64,000 nt of DNA from Pseudomonas salomonii (GTDB lineage: Bacteria; Pseudomonadota; Gammaproteobacteria; Pseudomonadales; Pseudomonadaceae): NCBI RefSeq assembly GCF_900107155.1, contig NZ_FNOX01000008.1:80480-144479 (forward strand). Direction: 5' to 3'. The position numbers were made by a program, and so were the translations under genes. A model generated the notes under the pieces. The model saw only the letters and a list, made by a program, of their open reading frames with translations. It had not been told where the DNA came from and searched no databases. This document shows, piece by piece, positions 37,185 through 46,827 of this stretch (within the stretch, counting starts at the first letter, position 1; each line of letters opens with the position of its first letter).

Positions 37185-38183
37185 ATGAAAGCCATCACCC
37201 TGCAAGCCTACGGCGGCCCCGACGTCGCCCAACTGCGCCATGATGTGGCCAAACCCCAGGTCACGGCCGGGCATGTGCTGGTCAAGGTGGCCTGCGCCGG
37301 GATCAATTTCATGGATATTCATACGCGCCAGGGCAAATACGCGGCGTCGATGACGTACCCGGTGCGCTTGCCCTGCACCTTGGGCATGGAAGGCGCCGGC
37401 GTGGTGGTTGAGGTCGGCCCCGGCGTGAGGCATTTGGCCGTGGGCGACCGGGTGGCCTGGTGCATTGCCTGGGGCGCCTATGCCGAATATGCCAATGTGC
37501 CCGCCGATAAGGTTGCGCAGATCCCCACGGCGATTCGCTTCGATCAGGCCGCAGCCGCGATGTTTCAGGGCTGCACCGCGCACTACCTGGTTGAGGACGT
37601 GGCGCGCTTGCAGGCGGGCAGCAGCTGCCTGATTCACGCGGCGTCCGGCAGCATCGGCCAGTTGCTGGTGCAGATGGCGCGGCGGTTGGGTGCGACCGTG
37701 TTCACCACCGGCAGCAGTGCGGAAAAATGCGCGATTGCCCGGCAACTCGGCGCCCACCAGGCCTGGACCTATGACGGCTTTGCCGATCAGGTGCTGCAAG
37801 CCACCGATGGGCGCGGGGTGGATGTGGTGTTTGACTCAGTCGGCAAAAGCACTTTGCGCGAGAGTTTCCGCGCTTGCCGCACACGGGGTTTGATCGTCAA
37901 TTATGGCAACGTGTCGGGCTCGCTGAGCGACCTTGACCCGATTGAATTGGGCGAGGCGGGCTCGCTGTTGTTGACCCGACCACGGCTGGCCGACCATATG
38001 GCCGACGGGGCGACCGTGCAGCGGCGTGCCAATGCGGTGTTCGCGGCGATGCTGGAAGGGGCGTTGAGCGTCGAGATCGAGGGCCATTACCGCCTGGAGA
38101 CGGTGCAACAGGTGCACGCACGCATCGAAGCGCGCCAGCAGATTGGCAAGGCGGTGTTGTGGGTGGACCGCGACCTGCGCTGA
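37185..38183 (+). CDS. NADPH:quinone oxidoreductase, QorA type
   Basis: 332 aa, zinc-free medium-chain reductase family. Start at ATG 37185 with GGAG upstream. N-terminal MKAITLQAYGGPDVAQL; Rossmann region HAASGSIGQLLVQMARRLGA near 158-178. It reduces quinones or other electrophilic carbonyls with NADPH. Divergent LysR partner at 36219-37082. Confidence 0.92.
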   Translation: MKAITLQAYGGPDVAQLRHDVAKPQVTAGHVLVKVACAGINFMDIHTRQGKYAASMTYPVRLPCTLGMEGAGVVVEVGPGVRHLAVGDRVAWCIAWGAYAEYANVPADKVAQIPTAIRFDQAAAAMFQGCTAHYLVEDVARLQAGSSCLIHAASGSIGQLLVQMARRLGATVFTTGSSAEKCAIARQLGAHQAWTYDGFADQVLQATDGRGVDVVFDSVGKSTLRESFRACRTRGLIVNYGNVSGSLSDLDPIELGEAGSLLLTRPRLADHMADGATVQRRANAVFAAMLEGALSVEIEGHYRLETVQQVHARIEARQQIGKAVLWVDRDLR

Positions 38184-38240
38184 TTGGTGGGGTGAGTGGG
38201 CTTGATTGTGTGAGTAGGTTTGTTGGGGGGGAGTGGGCTT

Positions 38241-38378
38241 GTTGTGGCGAGCAGGCTTGCCCTGCGTTGGGCTGCGAAGCGGCCCCAGTGCGGCTAATGC
38301 GATTTTTCAGTTAAACCGCGTGTTCAGGTTTCAGGGCCGCTGCGCGCCCCAACGCAGGGCAAGCCTGCTCGCCACAAC
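38241..38378. repeat. Long REPIN with perfect 31-bp arms
   Basis: Arms at 38241-38271 and 38348-38378 are perfect inverted copies (GTTGTGGCGAGCAGGCTTGC...). The 76-bp centre has its own inverted segment (GCGGCCC/GGGCCGC). It lies between the quinone reductase and the repeat-protein genes, which converge. Confidence 0.93.
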
Positions 38379-38425
38379 AGCCCGTTAACCAGAAGTTGGG
38401 TGGGTACATGGCCAGATCGCAGGCG

Positions 38426-38452
38426 AAAAAAAACCGGCTGATCAGGCCGGTT
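38426..38452 (-). terminator. Intrinsic terminator of the tandem-repeat protein gene
   Basis: On the minus strand AACCGGC-CTGATCA-GCCGGTT is followed by a run of T (A-run at 38426-38433 on the plus strand), 26 bp after the stop at 38478. Confidence 0.9.
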
Positions 38453-38477
38453 TGGGGTGCCTCGCCAACAGCGAGGG

Positions 38478-38864
38478 TTATACGTGGTTGCTCTGCAGAC
38501 GATCCGAACCACCTTCAGCCAGGCCGCGTTCCTGCAGGCGATCCGCACCACCTTCAGCCAGGCCGCGTTCCTGCAGGCGGTCAGCACCACCTTCAGCCAG
38601 GCCACGTTCCTGCAGGCGATCCGCACCCCCTTCGGCCAGGCCACGTTCCTGCAGGCGGTCAGCACCACCTTCAGCCAGACCGCGTTCCTGCAAGCGATCA
38701 GCACCACCTTCGGCTATACGGCGTTCCTGCAGACGGTCAGAACCATTTTCGGCTACGTGGCTGCCTTGCAGGCGATCCGCGCCGCCTTCAGCGACAACCG
38801 GGTGGGCAAAAGCGTTGGCAGCCAGTACCGAGAAAGCGAGGCTAAGCAAGAGTTGGCGTTTCAT
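38478..38864 (-). CDS. Secreted protein of eight 13-residue tandem repeats
   Basis: 128 aa from ATG 38864 (GGAG 10 nt upstream). Signal peptide 1-20 (cleavage ANAFA-HP), then eight copies of xAEGGADRLQERG; the four central units are identical in protein. The DNA unit is 39 bp. The repeat is strongly charged (Glu, Asp, Arg) with a Gly-Gly turn, unlike known adhesin repeats. The number of units is likely to vary between strains by slippage. A periplasmic or secreted solenoid-like or disordered protein is the most that can be said. Confidence 0.85.
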   Translation of the reverse strand: MKRQLLLSLAFSVLAANAFAHPVVAEGGADRLQGSHVAENGSDRLQERRIAEGGADRLQERGLAEGGADRLQERGLAEGGADRLQERGLAEGGADRLQERGLAEGGADRLQERGLAEGGSDRLQSNHV

Positions 38865-38975
38865 GGTGGTGTGCTCCGAGAGTTGTAGTTGGGTGTTGCC
38901 GGGTATGGGTTTGATGGTACGCGTTGGATTTTTTAAGAGAACTTCATTGCGCTGATGGTGACTATCGACGCCAGC

Positions 38976-38999
38976 GATGGCCCGTTTTGGCGGGCCATC
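38976..38999 (-). terminator. Hairpin after the pirin gene
   Basis: Perfect GATGGCCCG/CGGGCCATC stem with 6-nt loop, 11 bp downstream of the pirin-like stop. No T-run follows, so termination would be weak or the hairpin protects the mRNA end. Confidence 0.55.
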
Positions 39000-39009
39000 G
39001 TGCCGGCGC

Positions 39010-39732
39010 TCAAGGCATCTGCGGCAGTTCCTGAGGGCGCAGGTCAAACACCAGCACCTCGGCGTCTTCGCCCTGGCTCAGGCGGATCTGGCGTTCATTG
39101 CGCAACCGTGCGCCGTCGCCTTCCTGCAGGCGTTGGCCATTGAGTTCGACGCTGCCGCGGGCCACATGCACGTACACATGGCGGTCCGCCGGCACGTCCA
39201 GGGTGGCGGCTTCGTCGCCCTTGAACAGCCCGGCATACACCCGCGCATCCTGGCGAACGTTCAGCGAGCCATCCGCGCCTTCCGGCGAGATGATCAACTG
39301 CAAGCGCCCACGTTTCTGCGCCGCGCTGAAGTGCTCCTGCTGATAGCGCGGTTCGGCGCCGACCACATTCGGCACAATCCAGATCTGCAAAAAGTGCACG
39401 CCATGGCTCTGGCTGTGGTTGAACTCGCTGTGGGCCACGCCGCTGCCGGCGCTCATCAATTGCACGTCGCCAGGGCGGATCACCGAGCCGGTGCCCAGGG
39501 TGTCCTTGTGTTCCAGGGCGCCTTCGAGCACATAGGAGAAAATCTCCATGTCGCGATGCGGGTGCTGGCCGAAGCCTTTGCCGGCGGCGACGCGGTCATC
39601 GTTGATCACCAGCAGGTCGGAAAAACCCTGCTCCTTGGGATCCCAGTAGTTGGCGAACGAGAAGGTGTGGAACGACTTCAACCAACCGTGGTTGGCGGCG
39701 CCGCGTTCCGAGGCTTTGCGAAGGGTCAGCAT
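39010..39732 (-). CDS. Pirin-family protein (YhhW-like)
   Basis: 240 aa bicupin. The metal ligands lie in GQHPHRDMEIFSYVLEG (His about 57 and 59) and later SGVAHSEFNH (His and Glu near 101 and 103), all present. Members show quercetin dioxygenase activity or act as redox sensors. The AT-rich region before the gene (39780-39845) separates it from the divergent AraC regulator at 39914, which may control it. Confidence 0.9.
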   Translation of the reverse strand: MLTLRKASERGAANHGWLKSFHTFSFANYWDPKEQGFSDLLVINDDRVAAGKGFGQHPHRDMEIFSYVLEGALEHKDTLGTGSVIRPGDVQLMSAGSGVAHSEFNHSQSHGVHFLQIWIVPNVVGAEPRYQQEHFSAAQKRGRLQLIISPEGADGSLNVRQDARVYAGLFKGDEAATLDVPADRHVYVHVARGSVELNGQRLQEGDGARLRNERQIRLSQGEDAEVLVFDLRPQELPQMP

Positions 39733-39913
39733 GGTCTTGTCCTCTAGTGAGCGCAGGCTGCGAAATGCAGAGCGCTTGCGTTGAGAAGAAGGTTAATGGT
39801 TTTCAGCGGATTCATTAATAAGCTGAAAATTGAATTAATGTCTCATTTTAGTTGACAGTTTCAGGCGTGCCATAATGCCGCCCCGACTCCCCGTTATGAT
39901 GGACTTGCTCTTG

Positions 39914-40864
39914 ATGAAAACCGTGGCCATGGTGCTGTTTCCAGACTTCCTGCTGCTCGATATGGCCGGGCCGCTGGAGGTATTTTCCATCGCCAACCGC
40001 TACCTGCCGGCGGCGGAGCATTATCGGATCCTGACAATCGGCACTGAGCCCGGCCCGCTGCGCGCCTCCAATGGCGTGCACGTGCATGCCGACCTGCCAC
40101 TGGACCATGCCGACGAGGCCTACGACCTGCTATTGGTGCCCGGCGGGCCTGGCGCTTATAACGAATGCCATCCGGCGTTGCTGCCCTGGCTTGGGGCCGC
40201 AGCGCCACGGGCACGGCGCTTCGGTTCGATCTGCACTGGCGCCTTTGTGCTGGGGCATGCCGGGCTGCTCGACGGCCACCGCGTCACCACGCACTGGCAT
40301 TACACCGATCGCCTGATCAAAGGCTTTCCCAAGGCCATCGTCGAGACCGACCGCATTTACTTGCAGGATGGCCGCTTGATTACCTCCGGCGGGGTCACTG
40401 CCGGCATCGACCTGGCGCTGTCGATCATCGCCCAGGACCACGGCCGACAGGTGGCGGTCGACGTCGCCAAGGTGTTGCTGGTGGTGATGAAACGCCAGGG
40501 CGGTCAGGCGCAGTTCAGCCCGATGACTGCCGCCGTCGCGCCGCTGGAAACCCCGATCACCCGCGTGCAGAACCAGGTGCTGGCGCAGTTGGACCAGCCA
40601 TTGAGCATCGTGTCCATGGCTGCGCTGGCGGGCATGAGCGCGCGCCATTTTGCGCGGCTGTTCGCTAAAGAAGTGGGGATGACGCCCATGGCCTTTGTGC
40701 AAGGCGCGCGCATCGACCGTGCCCGGCACCTGCTGGAAAGCACTGACCTGCCGCTCAAGACCGTGGCTTTCCGCGCAGGCTTCGGCAGCGTGCGGCATAT
40801 GCGCTTTCTGTTCAGTGAAAAACTCGGCCTTAACCCCACGCAGTACCGACAACAGTTCAGTTGA
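39914..40864 (+). CDS. GlxA-type AraC regulator with DJ-1/PfpI domain
   Basis: 316 aa from ATG 39914; in-frame starts at 39899 or 39875 would extend the N-terminus ahead of the first beta strand. MKTVAMVLFPDFLLLDMAGPLEVF begins the DJ-1/PfpI domain; the elbow reads SICTGAFVLGHAGLLDG. AraC domain at about 215-315. Second gene of this class in the window, and divergent from the pirin gene. Confidence 0.88.
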   Translation: MKTVAMVLFPDFLLLDMAGPLEVFSIANRYLPAAEHYRILTIGTEPGPLRASNGVHVHADLPLDHADEAYDLLLVPGGPGAYNECHPALLPWLGAAAPRARRFGSICTGAFVLGHAGLLDGHRVTTHWHYTDRLIKGFPKAIVETDRIYLQDGRLITSGGVTAGIDLALSIIAQDHGRQVAVDVAKVLLVVMKRQGGQAQFSPMTAAVAPLETPITRVQNQVLAQLDQPLSIVSMAALAGMSARHFARLFAKEVGMTPMAFVQGARIDRARHLLESTDLPLKTVAFRAGFGSVRHMRFLFSEKLGLNPTQYRQQFS

Positions 40865-41011
40865 CGCCGGAATGTCCGTCTGGCTGCCCTGATTGTCCGT
40901 GTCGCTCCCTGTGCCAGCATTGTCCTGTCACGCATAGCTGGCAAGATAGCTCCAGGCCCCTAGAAAGGAGGCGCAGACGCCCAAGGCCGGGTGTTCCAGC
41001 GCTGTCAGCAG

Positions 41012-42451
41012 ATGAACCATGCACACACGGTGAGCTTCGGCCCCTATACCTTTCATCGCGATCAACGCCTGGTCAGCAAGACCGGCTTGCCGGTGCCATT
41101 GGGTGGGCGTGCGCTGGATATCCTCGCGGTACTGCTGGAGGCGCCGGGGCAATTTGTCAGCAAGGACACCTTGATCGGCCGGGTCTGGCCGAACAGCGTG
41201 GTGGAAGACAACAATTTGCGCGTGCACATCGCCGCCCTGCGTCGTGCGCTGGACGGACAACGCTATATCCTCAATGAACCGCAACGCGGCTACTGTTGCG
41301 TGGCGCCGTCACCGGCACCGCGGCCTCGGCACAATCTGGCCGCACGGCTCAGCCCGGTGATCGGCCGCGACGAACTGCTGGGCAGCCTGGTGCGACGCCT
41401 GGGCGGCCAACGGCTGATGATGCTCACCGGCTGCGCCGGGATCGGCAAGAGCAGCGTGGCGCTGGCCCTGGCCGAACGGGTGTTGCCGCGTTACCGCGAT
41501 GGCGTGTGGTGGCTGGACGTGGCAACTGTACAGGCGCCGACCCGGTTGCTCGACTCTCTGACCGAAACCCTGCACCTGCAACCCTGTGAGAGCGCCCATG
41601 CGCTGTGCGAGCAATTGGCTGCCCGGCAACTGTTGCTGGTGCTCGACGGTGCCGATCTGTTGCTGGGTGCCTGCCGCCACCTGGTGCATACGCTGCAAGC
41701 CAGAGCGCCGCAGGTGAGCGTGCTGCTGACCAGCCGCGAAGCCTTGCAGGTGCCCGGCGAATGGGTGCAACACGTGCCCCGGCTGGCGTTGCCGACGCCG
41801 ACTGAGTGGGGCAGTGTCGAGCAGGCCATGAGGTATCCCGCCCTGCAACTGTTCGTGGCACGGGCGCGTGCCGGTCAGCAGGGATTTGTGGTGCGGTCTC
41901 AGGACCTGGCGCCGTTGCGCGATATCTGCCGGCGCCTGGACGGCATCCCGCTGGCTCTGGAACTGGCGGCGGCCCAGGTTGAAGCCCTGGGGGTACGCGG
42001 GTTGCAAAAGCAGTTACACAAGGGCGTGCACGTGTTGAGGCGGGGCCGACGCACGGCGGTCGAGCGCCATCAATCGCTGACGGCCGCGCTGGATTGGACG
42101 TATCAACGCCTGAGCCTGCCGCAGCGTTGGCTGTTCCTGCAATTGGCGCTGTTCAAAAGCGCGGTGACGTTGCCGGCCTTGACCGAACTGGTGGCCGGTA
42201 CTGAACTTGCGCACGCCGACCTGGCTTACCTGCTGGCACGTCTGACCGCGACGTCCGCCCTGGCGGTCGTGCCCGGCCCCGGCCCGCGGCGCTATCGCCT
42301 GCTCAACAGTGTGCGCAGCTACGCCCTGGCGCAACTGCGTGACCCGTTGCAGGTGGCGCGTTTGCAGCAGGGCTATGGGCATTACCTGGGGCCATTTTCA
42401 GGCCGGCCGTTTGTCCTGCAACTGGTCGAGCAGGCTGCGCACGCGGACTAG
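41012..42451 (+). CDS. Winged-helix regulator fused to an ATPase domain
   Basis: 479 aa from ATG 41012. An OmpR-type winged helix (about 8-97; RALDILAVLLEAPGQFVSKD, VHIAALRRALDGQRYI) precedes a STAND/NB-ARC-like ATPase with Walker A GCAGIGKS (140-147), LLLVLDGADLLL as Walker B, and the sensor SREALQVPGEWVQHV. The C-terminus is short and lacks the TPR part of its paralogue. Its last 54 nt overlap the end of that paralogue (42398-45160) on the opposite strand. Confidence 0.88.
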   Translation: MNHAHTVSFGPYTFHRDQRLVSKTGLPVPLGGRALDILAVLLEAPGQFVSKDTLIGRVWPNSVVEDNNLRVHIAALRRALDGQRYILNEPQRGYCCVAPSPAPRPRHNLAARLSPVIGRDELLGSLVRRLGGQRLMMLTGCAGIGKSSVALALAERVLPRYRDGVWWLDVATVQAPTRLLDSLTETLHLQPCESAHALCEQLAARQLLLVLDGADLLLGACRHLVHTLQARAPQVSVLLTSREALQVPGEWVQHVPRLALPTPTEWGSVEQAMRYPALQLFVARARAGQQGFVVRSQDLAPLRDICRRLDGIPLALELAAAQVEALGVRGLQKQLHKGVHVLRRGRRTAVERHQSLTAALDWTYQRLSLPQRWLFLQLALFKSAVTLPALTELVAGTELAHADLAYLLARLTATSALAVVPGPGPRRYRLLNSVRSYALAQLRDPLQVARLQQGYGHYLGPFSGRPFVLQLVEQAAHAD

Positions 42452-45160
42452 ATCCTGGGTGGCAAAGCCTTCGGTAAATTGCCCATGGACCGCGCTCAAC
42501 AGCTCACGCGCCTCCCGCACACGGCCCTGGCTTTGCCACAGGCGGGCCAGCGAGGTCGCGCAGCGCAGCGCCCAGGCCAGCGCGCCTTGTTCGTGCGCCA
42601 TGCCCAAGGCTTCCAGCAGCAGCGATTCGCGCGTGCGCAGATCGGGCAGGGCCTCGGCGCGCACTCTGAAAATCTCGGCCGTGCACCAACCGGCTGCGCC
42701 GTTTCTGGCGCGCTCAAATACTGTGTCATCTACCTGCGTGGCATTGAAGGTCACCCGTATGTCCTGAACCAGCCCCAGGCCTTGCAATGCCTCAGGGGGG
42801 GCGGTGCCCTCGTAGTGCCGCGCCCAGGTATGGAACAACTGCGCCGAATGTTTCTGTGCGTGTTCCAGCAACAGCGCCAGCAGCGAGTGCGCCGTGTCGC
42901 TGTCACCGTTGTAGTGGGCAATCGGTACGCCGGCCAGCGCCAGGGTGTAGCAGATCGAGGTGCCGTGGTTGATCTGCAACGCCAACGCCAGCGCCTGGTT
43001 GGCCGTTCGCGCGGCCCGCTCGGGAAACCCGCGCAGCCACAGGATGCGCGCCAGTACCGTCAGCGACGCCACACTCTGGTCGTATTGCACGCCAAAGCCA
43101 TGGGTGAAACGGTTGAGATGGCCGCTGTGGGCCATGCGCTGCAGCACTTGTTCGGCATTGTGCAGGGCCAGGACCTGGTCGCCCGCGAAATGCTGGGCCA
43201 GTACCCGTAAGCGTTGGGCACTCAAGTCCAGCAGCGGATCGGTGCGCGGGTCGAGGCGGTCGAACTGTATGCTCTGCTGCAGCGCCTCACGGTAGTGGCC
43301 GGCACACAGGTTGACGGCCATGTGCCCGGAGATGGCGCGCAACTGGCCGCCATTGTCCTGGAGCGCCTCAGCCAGGCGCCGGGCCGCCACGAAGGCAGCG
43401 ATGGTCTGCGGCGCGGCCCCCAGGGCGTGATAGGACAGGCTGCCCAGGGCCAGTTGCAGTTGCATGGTCAGCTGCGTGCAGGGCGCGTCCGATTGCAGCA
43501 TCAGCGCCAGGGCCTGGTCTACGTACAGCCCATGTTCGCGCAGCAGCGACAACTCTTGCCACAGGGGCATGGCGCTGACCGTCAGGCGAATGCCCAGCAG
43601 GTGCGCGCCGTGTTCGCCCAAGCCCCAGTCGAGGGCGGCGCGGATATCCTCACGCAACGGTGCATAACGGTTGATCCACAGCTCGGTGGGGGTGAGTTCC
43701 CAGTCCTCCCGCGCCTGCTCCATCAGCGCCAGGCAGCGTGCCCCATGGCGCTCGCGTGTGCTGTCGAGCTCAGCCGCGAGGGCGAGCTTTTCCAGGGCAT
43801 AGCTACGGGTGATATCCAGCAGACGATAGACCATTTCATCATCGCCGGCCTCGACGTTGAGCAGTGACTTGGCCACCAGCTGGCTGATCGCGCCCAGCAC
43901 TTCGGCCGGTACGATCTGCTCCCCGGCGATGACCGCCGCCGCGCTCGCCAGGCTGAACCCGCCGCGAAACACCGCGAGGCGGCGCAGGCAAATCTGTTCG
44001 CAGGCGGTGAGCAGGTCAAAACTCCAATCCAGCGTGGCGCGCAAGGTTTGCTGACGGGGCAGGTCGCTGCACCGGCCGCGGTTAAGCAGGCGCAGGTTGT
44101 CCTCCATTTGCACCAGCAAGCCCGGCAAGCCGAAACGCTCGATCTGCGTGGCGACCAATTCGATTGCCAGGGGAATGCCGTCCAGGCGCTTGCAGATATC
44201 GATCGCCAGGGGCAGTTCCGCTTCGCTGAGCTCAAAACTGTCCTGGTGCGACATGGCGCGTTCGATCAGCAGTTGCAACGCCGGGTAGCCGAGGGCCTGG
44301 GCGCGGTTGCCGCTGGCGGGTGGGCAGGCCAGCGGCTCCAGGCGCTGCACGTACTCTCCCTCGGCGCGCAGGGCTTCGCGGCTGGTGGCCAGAATGTGCA
44401 GCTGTGGCACATGGCGCAGCAGGGTTTCGCTGATCAGGGCGATGTCGTCCAGCAGGTGTTCGCAATTGTCGATCACCAGCAGCAACTGTCGAGCGTGCAG
44501 GTTGCGGGCCAGGCTCAGCAGTGGCTCAGGTTCGCTGGGGGCGAGGTCGAGCAGGGCGGCCAGGTTGGGCAGGATCATCGACGGCGTGCTGAGCGACGCC
44601 AGATCCAGCAGGCGAATGCCGTCGCGGTAATGGCCGATCAATAATTCCGCCACGCGCAGCGCCACGGTGGTCTTGCCGATGCCGCCCGCGCCGGTCAGGG
44701 TGATGAAGCGTTGCTGCGGCAGTTGCTGCACCAGCGTGTCGATCAATACCTGGCGGCCGATCATCCGCGTACGGCGCAGCGGCAGGTTATGGCCCTGGTT
44801 GTGGGCAATACCGTCGATGGCGGTGGTCATCGGTTCGATGCTCAGGGGGGCGACAAAACTGTAACCGCGCTGGGCGACGGTGACGATATAGCGCTGCCCG
44901 GCCTGACCATCGCCCAGCGCCTTGCGCAATGCGGCCACATGCACACGCAGGTTGCCGTCTTCGACTACCGTTTTGGGCCATACCCGCGTGATCAGTTCCT
45001 GCTTGCTCACCACATTGCCGGCGTGTTCCAGCAAGATCAGCAAGATTTCCATCGCGGGCCGGCCCAGCCGCAAAGGGCGTCCAGCCTCCAGCACCAGGCG
45101 CTGGCGCGGGTGGACCCGGTAGGGACCGAAATGCACGGCCTGGTCGCTGAGGTCACTCAT
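42398..45160 (-). CDS. Winged-helix/ATPase/TPR regulator
   Basis: 920 aa from ATG 45160. Winged helix at about 10-104, Walker A GAGGIGKT (157-164), LLLVIDNCEHLLDD as Walker B, then a long alpha-helical TPR-like region (about 480-900). This is the AfsR/MalT-like STAND layout, in which a ligand or protein signal opens the ATPase. It shares the first 430 residues' architecture and many motifs with the gene at 41012-42451. Target genes unknown. Confidence 0.9.
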   Translation of the reverse strand: MSDLSDQAVHFGPYRVHPRQRLVLEAGRPLRLGRPAMEILLILLEHAGNVVSKQELITRVWPKTVVEDGNLRVHVAALRKALGDGQAGQRYIVTVAQRGYSFVAPLSIEPMTTAIDGIAHNQGHNLPLRRTRMIGRQVLIDTLVQQLPQQRFITLTGAGGIGKTTVALRVAELLIGHYRDGIRLLDLASLSTPSMILPNLAALLDLAPSEPEPLLSLARNLHARQLLLVIDNCEHLLDDIALISETLLRHVPQLHILATSREALRAEGEYVQRLEPLACPPASGNRAQALGYPALQLLIERAMSHQDSFELSEAELPLAIDICKRLDGIPLAIELVATQIERFGLPGLLVQMEDNLRLLNRGRCSDLPRQQTLRATLDWSFDLLTACEQICLRRLAVFRGGFSLASAAAVIAGEQIVPAEVLGAISQLVAKSLLNVEAGDDEMVYRLLDITRSYALEKLALAAELDSTRERHGARCLALMEQAREDWELTPTELWINRYAPLREDIRAALDWGLGEHGAHLLGIRLTVSAMPLWQELSLLREHGLYVDQALALMLQSDAPCTQLTMQLQLALGSLSYHALGAAPQTIAAFVAARRLAEALQDNGGQLRAISGHMAVNLCAGHYREALQQSIQFDRLDPRTDPLLDLSAQRLRVLAQHFAGDQVLALHNAEQVLQRMAHSGHLNRFTHGFGVQYDQSVASLTVLARILWLRGFPERAARTANQALALALQINHGTSICYTLALAGVPIAHYNGDSDTAHSLLALLLEHAQKHSAQLFHTWARHYEGTAPPEALQGLGLVQDIRVTFNATQVDDTVFERARNGAAGWCTAEIFRVRAEALPDLRTRESLLLEALGMAHEQGALAWALRCATSLARLWQSQGRVREARELLSAVHGQFTEGFATQDLVRVRSLLDQLQDKRPA

Positions 45161-45217
45161 GCTGGCCCCCTGTTCTGAAAAAAGTCCGGCCAGCATATTC
45201 CAGGCAGGTGCAGACCA

Positions 45218-45616
45218 CTAGGCTGCAACCCCCGGTGATTTTTGACGAATGTGGTGATTTCGCCAGGTCATCGGGTTCACGCCCTCGCTGCGCGTGAACA
45301 TATGGCAGAAGTGCGCCTGGTCGCAAAAGCCGCATTCCAGGCTGATCTGGGTCAGGCTCAGGGACGACTCGGTGATCAGTTCCTTGGCCCGCTGAATGCG
45401 CTGTTGGCGAATCCATTCCTGGGGCGACAGCCCCGTGGTGCACTTGAATGCACGGGAAAAGTGGCTGCGCGACAGCGCACAGGCTTGCGCCAGCTCGGCA
45501 ATCGCCAGGCTTTCGCCGAGGTTGGCGAGGATCAACTGCTTGGCAATTCGCTCGCGCCGGGGGCATAAACCACCGATGACGCCAAAGCGGGGGGCACAGT
45601 CATCAAGTCGGGCCAT
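45218..45616 (-). CDS. Short AraC-family regulator (DNA-binding domain only)
   Basis: 132 aa from ATG 45616. Two helix-turn-helix units (about 38-60, SLAIAELAQACALSRSHFSRAF, and 85-110, LSLTQISLECGFCDQAHFCHMF) with only a short N-terminal arm, so there is no separate sensor domain. Divergent from a LysR gene 204 bp away. Confidence 0.88.
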   Translation of the reverse strand: MARLDDCAPRFGVIGGLCPRRERIAKQLILANLGESLAIAELAQACALSRSHFSRAFKCTTGLSPQEWIRQQRIQRAKELITESSLSLTQISLECGFCDQAHFCHMFTRSEGVNPMTWRNHHIRQKSPGVAA

Positions 45617-45820
45617 GACAATTATCCGTAGTCGATGGGAGCGTTCCCGGTGAATGGATGCAGTGTAGACCGCTGTATTTTTGGCGCCGGGCCGTTTGGC
45701 TGGCGAGTTAATCGTTGTTAATTTCGCCAGGTGCGCGCCCGGAAAAGACAGCACAGGCATGCAATCGTCGATCCGTGCGACATGCTTACCTGACGGCCTG
45801 ATAACCGTTTGGATACCGCC

Positions 45821-46729
45821 ATGAATCGCAACGACCTGCGCCGCGTCGACATGAACCTGTTGGTGATTTTCGAGGCGCTGATGTTCGAGAAGAACCTGAC
45901 CCGGGTCGCCGAAAAGCTCTTCATGGGCCAGCCGGCCGTGAGTGCCGCGCTCGGGCGCCTGCGCGACTTGTTCGACGACCCATTGCTGTTGCGCAACGGG
46001 CGCGGCATGGAGCCCACGCCACGGGCGGTGGCCATACTCAAGGAGCTGCAACCGGCGATGGACACCATTTCAGGCGCAGTCAGCCGCGCCAAGGATTTCG
46101 ACCCTTCCACCAGTTGCGCAGTGTTTCGCATCGGCCTGTCCGACGATGCCGAGTTCGGCCTGTTCCCGCCGTTGCTCAGCCAACTGCGCGAAGAGGCACC
46201 GGGGATCATCGTGGTGGTGCGCCGCGCCAATTACCTGTTGATGTCGTCGTTGCTGGCCAGTGGCGAGATTTCCGTGGGCGTCAGCTACACCACCGAACTG
46301 CCGGCCAATGCCAAGCGCAAGAAGCTGCGGGACATTCCCTGCAAGGTACTGCGCGGCGACGACGGCGCGGCGCCGTTGACACTGGATGACTACTGCACGC
46401 GGCCCCACGCGATGGTGTCGTTTTCGGGAGACTTGAGCGGCAATATCGACCTTGACCTGGCCCGCATCGGCCGGGCGCGCAGGGTGGTGCTGGCAGTGCC
46501 GCAATTCAGCGGCTTGCGCGCACTCTTGGCGGGCACGCAAATCATCGCGACAGTGCCCGACTACGCCGCCTGTGCCTTGACCGAAGGCACCGTGCTGCGC
46601 GCCGAGGACCCGCCGTTCGCGATTGAAGCCTCGGAATTGTCGATGGTCTGGAGCGGCGTGCATGACAACGACCCGGCGGAGCGCTGGTTGCGCTCGCGCA
46701 TCGGTGAGCATATGGCGCGGATGGCGTGA
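45821..46729 (+). CDS. LysR-family regulator (NodD/SyrM-like group)
   Basis: 302 aa from ATG 45821. NRNDLRRVDMNLLVIFEALM followed by LTRVAEKLFMGQPAVSAAL is typical of the PcaQ/NahR/NodD-like LysR branch. It is 99 bp upstream of the monooxygenase-amidohydrolase-isochorismatase operon in the same direction and is its most likely regulator. Confidence 0.92.
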   Translation: MNRNDLRRVDMNLLVIFEALMFEKNLTRVAEKLFMGQPAVSAALGRLRDLFDDPLLLRNGRGMEPTPRAVAILKELQPAMDTISGAVSRAKDFDPSTSCAVFRIGLSDDAEFGLFPPLLSQLREEAPGIIVVVRRANYLLMSSLLASGEISVGVSYTTELPANAKRKKLRDIPCKVLRGDDGAAPLTLDDYCTRPHAMVSFSGDLSGNIDLDLARIGRARRVVLAVPQFSGLRALLAGTQIIATVPDYAACALTEGTVLRAEDPPFAIEASELSMVWSGVHDNDPAERWLRSRIGEHMARMA

Positions 46730-46827
46730 GCGCGCCAGGCGAGACAGCACAAACATCCAATTCCCGCGCCCCCGTTCCCCGCCAGACTCCCCCCATCGCT
46801 CAACTCTCCAGGGGGGAAACACACCAT

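Noticed and set aside
38478..38864. CRISPR-like array of 39-bp repeats
   Set aside because: Repeats are contiguous without spacers and stay in frame inside a secreted protein gene.
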